Of a DNA stretch of 10,479 nt, positions 7,532 to 10,479 are shown piece after piece; the stretch's first letter is position 1, and the number at the start of each line of letters is the position of its first letter. Below the pieces are notes generated by a model. The model had not been told where the DNA came from and ran no database searches. It saw nothing but the letters and a program-made list of their open reading frames with translations. Location of the stretch: contig CATAQZ010000239.1 in the NCBI GenBank assembly GCA_949487015.1, positions 1 through 10,479 of the forward strand, written 5' to 3'. Source of the DNA: Flavobacteriales bacterium UBA4585. GTDB lineage: Bacteria; Bacteroidota; Bacteroidia; Flavobacteriales; Schleiferiaceae. The position numbers and the translations under genes were made by a program.

Positions 7532-7536
7532 TTTTA
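7508..7536 (+). promoter_or_regulatory. Candidate promoter for the peroxiredoxin-carotenoid unit
   Basis: TTTG at 7508-7511, a 17-base spacer and TAGTTTTA at 7529-7536 resemble the Bacteroidota promoter (TTTG, 17-23 bases, TAnnTTTG) with one mismatch, the final G. The -7 element overlaps the TAG stop of the LysM gene, and a start near 7543 would leave a leader of about 45 bases before the peroxiredoxin ATG. This would let peroxiredoxin, crtZ and the cyclase be expressed apart from bshC and guaA. Confidence 0.35.
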
Positions 7537-7587
7537 GCGAACAAAATCCCATTCTCGTCGTTCTAACATCAACGAATAGCCCTAATC

Positions 7588-8055
7588 ATGCCCAATAATC
7601 CAATCAAAGTAGGTGATGAGTTGCCTATTTTTACACTATTAGATCAAAACAACCAGCCTTTAAGTACCACTGATATTCAGGGTAGGCCATTGGTTATCTT
7701 TTTTTACCCAAAGGACCATACGCCGGGTTGTACCGCGCAAGCCTGTGATTTTAGAAATTACGAAAGTGAATTTCAGGCAGTCGGTGCGCAGGTCATCGGA
7801 ATCAATGATGCAGATGTAGCATCACACAGAGGATTTGCAGAAAAATATAATTTGACATACCCGATACTCAGTGACCCAGGGCATAAAGTGCGAAAGTCCT
7901 TTGGCGCAACTGGTTTGTTATTCAACACTGTTGCGAATAGAATCACCTATGTCACGGACGAAAACCATAAAGTAGTTTATATCTTTAAGAGTCTTTTACG
8001 TGCGACTGACCACGTGGAAGAAAGTTTAGCTTTTTTAAAATCAGTAGTAAAATGA
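7588..8055 (+). CDS. bcp: Thioredoxin-dependent thiol peroxidase, PrxQ/BCP type
   Basis: This 155-residue peroxiredoxin reduces hydrogen peroxide and organic or lipid hydroperoxides using a thiol donor. It has the thioredoxin-like fold with VIFFYPKDHTPGCTAQACDF around 36-55. Cys48 is the peroxidatic cysteine in the TPGCT motif, and Cys53, five residues on, is the resolving cysteine typical of the PrxQ/BCP subgroup. Length matches E. coli BCP (156 residues). The ATG is 56 bases after the LysM gene stop, behind a candidate promoter. Its TGA overlaps the crtZ ATG as ATGA, so the two are translationally coupled. Sitting at the head of carotenoid genes suggests a shared job in limiting membrane photo-oxidation; this is inferred from position. 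Confidence 0.96.
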   Translation: MPNNPIKVGDELPIFTLLDQNNQPLSTTDIQGRPLVIFFYPKDHTPGCTAQACDFRNYESEFQAVGAQVIGINDADVASHRGFAEKYNLTYPILSDPGHKVRKSFGATGLLFNTVANRITYVTDENHKVVYIFKSLLRATDHVEESLAFLKSVVK

Positions 8056-8513
8056 CAACGCTTGAATTTTTAGTGATGTTACTGACCTTCTTTATTATGG
8101 AAGGTGTGGCTTGGGGTGCACATAAGTACCTGATGCATGGATTCTTGTGGTTCTTGCACGATGACCACCATACAAAGACCCCTGGGGCATTGGAAAAGAA
8201 CGACACATTCTTCCTGATTTTTGCAATACCTTCATGGCTCTGCATCATGCTTGGCCTCATGTACGGTGCTGGCATTAGCGTTGCCATAGGCGCAGGTATC
8301 GCGCTTTACGGATTTGCCTATGCCATGGTGCACGAATTATTTATTCATCAACGCATTCCTATTTTCAAACAAACGAAATCAACGTATCTTGAAGCAATTC
8401 GACTGGCCCACAAAATGCACCACAGGCATTTAGGAAAAGAGGATGGAGAGAACTTTGGCATGCTTTGGGTACATCCCAAATACATTAAACAAGTACGTGC
8501 TTTACGTGCATAA
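8052..8513 (+). CDS. crtZ: Beta-carotene 3-hydroxylase CrtZ
   Basis: CrtZ hydroxylates the beta-ionone rings of beta-carotene to give beta-cryptoxanthin and then zeaxanthin. It is a membrane di-iron enzyme of the fatty acid hydroxylase/sterol desaturase superfamily. The 153-residue protein has the full histidine set: HKYLMH (24-29), HDDHH (36-40), HELFIH (94-99) and HKMHH (120-124). Hydrophobic segments lie around 4-22, 53-70 and 74-93, as in bacterial CrtZ. The ATG lies in a 4-base ATGA overlap with the peroxiredoxin stop. The downstream neighbour is the lycopene cyclase that makes its substrate, so the order supports the function. Confidence 0.96.
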   Translation: MTTLEFLVMLLTFFIMEGVAWGAHKYLMHGFLWFLHDDHHTKTPGALEKNDTFFLIFAIPSWLCIMLGLMYGAGISVAIGAGIALYGFAYAMVHELFIHQRIPIFKQTKSTYLEAIRLAHKMHHRHLGKEDGENFGMLWVHPKYIKQVRALRA

Positions 8514-8525
8514 ACGTAATTCTTA

Positions 8526-9233
8526 GTGTTAGAAACGAAATGGCTATATCTGTTGCTTAATCTAGGAACGCTAAGTGTTCCCTTGCTGCGCAGTTTTGAG
8601 TCAAGGATAGCCTACTATAAGACCTTCGGTTCCCTTGCTAAAGCCATGCTCATCGTTAGTGGTTTCTTTTTAGTTTGGGATATATGGTTTACTGAATTAG
8701 GTGTGTGGGGTTTTACCCCGGCATATTTAAGTGGCATCTTTCTTTTCGGCTTGCCGCTAGGTGAATACCTCTTTTTTATCACTGTGCCATTCTCTTGTAT
8801 TTTCATTTACAAGTGTTTGGAGCTGTTTTTTCCAAAGGGAATAATCACACCGAAATTGGCGGGTAAAATTTCTCAATTACTCATTCCATTCTCATTGGCT
8901 GTAGGAATCATTTCCTATGATAAGTTCTATACTGCGTCCACTTTTATTTTGTTGGGAATTGCATTAATGTATGTAAGTTGGATTGCTAAATGCAGTTGGT
9001 TACCTCGTTTTTATGAATGCTATCCGCTTGCTCTAATCCCATTTTTTATTAAAAACGGGATTCTAACAGGCTCATTTCTAGAGACGCAGGTAGTGTGGTA
9101 TAATAATAGTGAGAACCTAGGTATTCGCATAGGTACTATACCCTTTGAAGATATCTTCTACGGGATGTTACTGATTTTAGGGACCTTATATTTTTATGAA
9201 AAATTTGAGGCGACCCGCAAGAATCGTCTTTAA
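8526..9233 (+). CDS. crtYcd: Lycopene beta-cyclase, single-chain CrtYcd type
   Basis: The 235-residue integral membrane protein is the fused two-half form of the CrtYc/CrtYd cyclases, related to archaeal and fungal CarR-type enzymes and not to FAD-dependent CrtY. It closes beta rings on lycopene to give beta-carotene, the substrate of the neighbouring crtZ product. The first half has FLVWDIWFTELGVWGF (48-63) and then LPLGEYLFF (76-84). The second has VVWYNNSENLGIR (189-201) and IPFEDIFYG (205-213). These two motifs are the repeated PxE(E/D) sites; the first reads P-L-G-E (77-80), so its first acidic residue is replaced by glycine. Six or seven hydrophobic segments are visible. The start is GTG: an in-frame stop lies at 8517-8519 and no ATG occurs before residue 41, while family similarity begins at WLYLLLNLG. 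It is 12 bases after crtZ. Confidence 0.92.
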   Translation: MLETKWLYLLLNLGTLSVPLLRSFESRIAYYKTFGSLAKAMLIVSGFFLVWDIWFTELGVWGFTPAYLSGIFLFGLPLGEYLFFITVPFSCIFIYKCLELFFPKGIITPKLAGKISQLLIPFSLAVGIISYDKFYTASTFILLGIALMYVSWIAKCSWLPRFYECYPLALIPFFIKNGILTGSFLETQVVWYNNSENLGIRIGTIPFEDIFYGMLLILGTLYFYEKFEATRKNRL

Positions 9234-9250
9234 TAAATTTCATTCTTTTA

Positions 9251-9293
9251 AGATTTAGGCGAAGTGTCAAAGATTTATCTTTAGCTAAAATCT
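9251..9293 (+). promoter_or_regulatory. Nested inverted repeats and candidate promoter before the TerC-family gene
   Basis: The 76-base gap before the TerC gene contains AAAGAT-TT-ATCTTT (9269-9282), a perfect 6-bp inverted repeat. It is flanked by AGATTTAG (9251-9258) and CTAAAATCT (9285-9293), complementary apart from one extra A. TATCTTTA at 9276-9283 is a one-mismatch -7 box with TTTA at 9254-9257, 18 bases upstream. The structure could be an operator over a promoter, or an AU-rich hairpin ending the cyclase transcript, though no T-tract follows. It is too short and lacks the conserved core of a yybP-ykoY manganese riboswitch. Confidence 0.28.
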
Positions 9294-9309
9294 AACCGTA
9301 GCACGTACC

Positions 9310-10020
9310 ATGGAGGTTCTCTTTAGCCCAGAAGGATTATTGTCATTACTTACCTTGACTTTTCTAGAAATTGTCCTTGGAATAGATAATATTATTTTTA
9401 TTTCCTTGATTTCTAATGATCTGGAATCCTCTCAACAACCACTAGCGAGACGACTAGGTTTAGGGCTCGCGCTAGGATTTCGAGTATTGATGTTATTCGG
9501 GATAACATGGCTCATCGGATTAACTGCACCCATTTTTAGTATTGGTGATCACCCTGTATCCGGTAGAGATGCAATTCTCTTTATCGGTGGTGTTTTTCTG
9601 CTGGCGAAGTCCTCTACAGAGATTGTAAAAAAAACAGAAGGAAAGGGGCATGGCGCACATGGCAAGAAACCTAAATCCCTAATGGGCGTGATTATTCAAA
9701 TAGGGTTACTCGACATTGTCTTTAGTTTTGATAGCGTTTTAACCGCTATCGGGATGACTCATGAATTGGTCATCATGATTATTGCTGTCATCATTTCAAT
9801 GGTAATCATGTTGGCATTTGCAAAGTCTATAGCCGATTTTATCGAGCGCCATATGAGTTTACAAATCCTTGCACTGGCTTTTCTAATTATGATAGGGACC
9901 GTGCTTATTGCAGAGAGTGCTCATGTTGACATTCCGAAGCCGTATGTGTATTGTTCTGTCGGGTTTGCGCTTGTTGTGCAGCTCCTGAGCATTCGGGCGG
10001 CTGAGCGAGGTAAAAAGTGA
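9310..10020 (+). CDS. TerC/YgdQ family integral membrane protein
   Basis: The 236-residue protein has about seven hydrophobic segments and the two TerC family signatures: FLEIVLGIDNIIFIS (18-32) with acidic Glu20 and Asp26, and GLLDIVFSFDSVLTAIG (132-148) with Asp135 and Asp141. Between the halves is a cytoplasmic-type loop rich in lysine, histidine and glycine (GKGHGAHGKK, 111-120). Family members have been tied to tellurite resistance and, more generally, to export or delivery of manganese and other metals to exported enzymes; substrate here is unknown. No ter cluster is present, so 'tellurite resistance' should not be read as its function. It stands alone after a 76-base gap, and its TGA touches the stop of the convergent gene. 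Confidence 0.92.
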   Translation: MEVLFSPEGLLSLLTLTFLEIVLGIDNIIFISLISNDLESSQQPLARRLGLGLALGFRVLMLFGITWLIGLTAPIFSIGDHPVSGRDAILFIGGVFLLAKSSTEIVKKTEGKGHGAHGKKPKSLMGVIIQIGLLDIVFSFDSVLTAIGMTHELVIMIIAVIISMVIMLAFAKSIADFIERHMSLQILALAFLIMIGTVLIAESAHVDIPKPYVYCSVGFALVVQLLSIRAAERGKK

Positions 10021-10479
10021 TTATTGGAATCGGCCCACGAGTCTGAAATAGTCCTTTAACACTTCAAAATTGGCTTTTTCATTGCCTTGTGTGCCATAAA
10101 GAAGTAACGAATCTCCTCCTTGAATGATGAAGGCACGGTGGTAGTCAAATGCATTTTGAAAGAGTAGGGCTGCCAATTGGTAGTGTTGTTCAAAATCCAT
10201 TTTATCGAGGTAGATTTTCACTTCGTTCGTATCCACACGAACGGTTACAGTATCTCGAAAAAACTTTCTAGCGCTGGGTTCTACGACAATATAGGCTTGA
10301 TCTGCACGCCAGTTATTCACTATGGCGAAGTTTAAAAAGGGTACCGTAGTATCTCGAAGACACTTTAAAGAGCGGTGCGTTTTGAATCCTTGTGCAGTAA
10401 GTTCTGCTCTTTCGTCGGTGCGGTATTTATAGATGCGTGTATTGTTGAAGAAAATCTCGTCACTTTCTAGTACAGAATA
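10021..10479 (-). CDS. Unrecognised protein, C-terminal part (5' end beyond window)
   Basis: The minus-strand frame ends with TAA at 10023-10021 and is open without interruption to the right edge, giving 152 residues. A GTG at 10320 could mark a shorter 99-residue protein, but the frame continues upstream with ordinary protein-like sequence (for example RIYKYRTDERAEL and KCLRDTTVPFLNFAIV), so the true start is probably off the window. The visible part is soluble-looking, with no membrane segment, alternating charged and hydrophobic stretches, and an end near FEVLKDYFRLVGRF. I do not recognise a family. Its stop codon directly abuts the TerC gene stop, with no terminator hairpin between the two convergent genes. 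Confidence 0.75.
   Translation of the reverse strand, partial: YSVLESDEIFFNNTRIYKYRTDERAELTAQGFKTHRSLKCLRDTTVPFLNFAIVNNWRADQAYIVVEPSARKFFRDTVTVRVDTNEVKIYLDKMDFEQHYQLAALLFQNAFDYHRAFIIQGGDSLLLYGTQGNEKANFEVLKDYFRLVGRFQ

Noticed and set aside
7558..7575. Hairpin TCGTT/AACGA before the peroxiredoxin gene
   Set aside because: Only five base pairs with an eight-base loop and no T-tract; expected by chance.
9234..9309. yybP-ykoY manganese riboswitch before the TerC-family gene
   Set aside because: The spacer is only 76 bases, AT-rich, and lacks the GC-rich conserved core of that riboswitch class.
9310..10020. Tellurite resistance operon
   Set aside because: Only a TerC-family membrane protein is present; no terZ, terD, terA or terB-like neighbours occur.
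10021..10320. A complete 99-residue gene starting at the GTG at 10320
   Set aside because: The same frame continues without a stop to the window edge with protein-like sequence, so this is more likely the end of a longer gene.

Overview
The window looks like a chromosomal stretch of a Bacteroidota bacterium, most likely a pigmented, probably aquatic member of Flavobacteriales. This is inferred from gene content: a bacillithiol BshC of the Bacteroidota type, guaA followed by a LysM plus periplasmic-binding-fold protein, a single-chain CrtYcd-type lycopene cyclase next to crtZ, an iron-sulfur photolyase beside a DASH-type photolyase, and generally absent Shine-Dalgarno sequences. GC is moderate and even. 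I see no insertion sequence, phage gene, CRISPR array, tRNA or rRNA.

Left part, minus strand (1-2926). A DASH-type cryptochrome/photolyase runs off the left edge. One base upstream of it lies a complete iron-sulfur (PhrB-type) photolyase, and the pair forms a DNA photorepair operon. Its start is better placed at the ATG at 2142 than at the TTG at 2181, because with that start the four cluster cysteines and the active-site histidine pair carry the numbers I recall for Agrobacterium PhrB. A strong intrinsic terminator on the minus strand sits 37 bases upstream of this ATG. Further upstream is an unrecognised lipoprotein gene.

Centre and right, plus strand (2928-10020). bshC starts one base from the divergent lipoprotein start. 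It is followed by guaA, a LysM/periplasmic-binding-fold exported protein (overlapping guaA by 10 bases), a PrxQ/BCP peroxiredoxin, crtZ (4-base ATGA overlap) and a lycopene cyclase starting at GTG. All are tightly spaced, so one long transcript is possible, with a candidate internal promoter before the peroxiredoxin. A TerC-family membrane protein follows after 76 bases. It abuts stop-to-stop with a convergent unknown gene whose reading frame stays open to the right edge.

Taken together the window is rich in photo-oxidative defence: repair of UV lesions, bacillithiol, a thiol peroxidase and the last steps from lycopene to zeaxanthin. crtB, crtI, a rhodopsin and a retinal-forming dioxygenase are not present here. 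I found no convincing wholly new system. The most useful points for follow-up are a glycine replacing an acidic motif residue in the lycopene cyclase, the terminator placed just before the photolyase operon, the back-to-back starts at 2924-2930, and the coupled peroxiredoxin-carotenoid unit.
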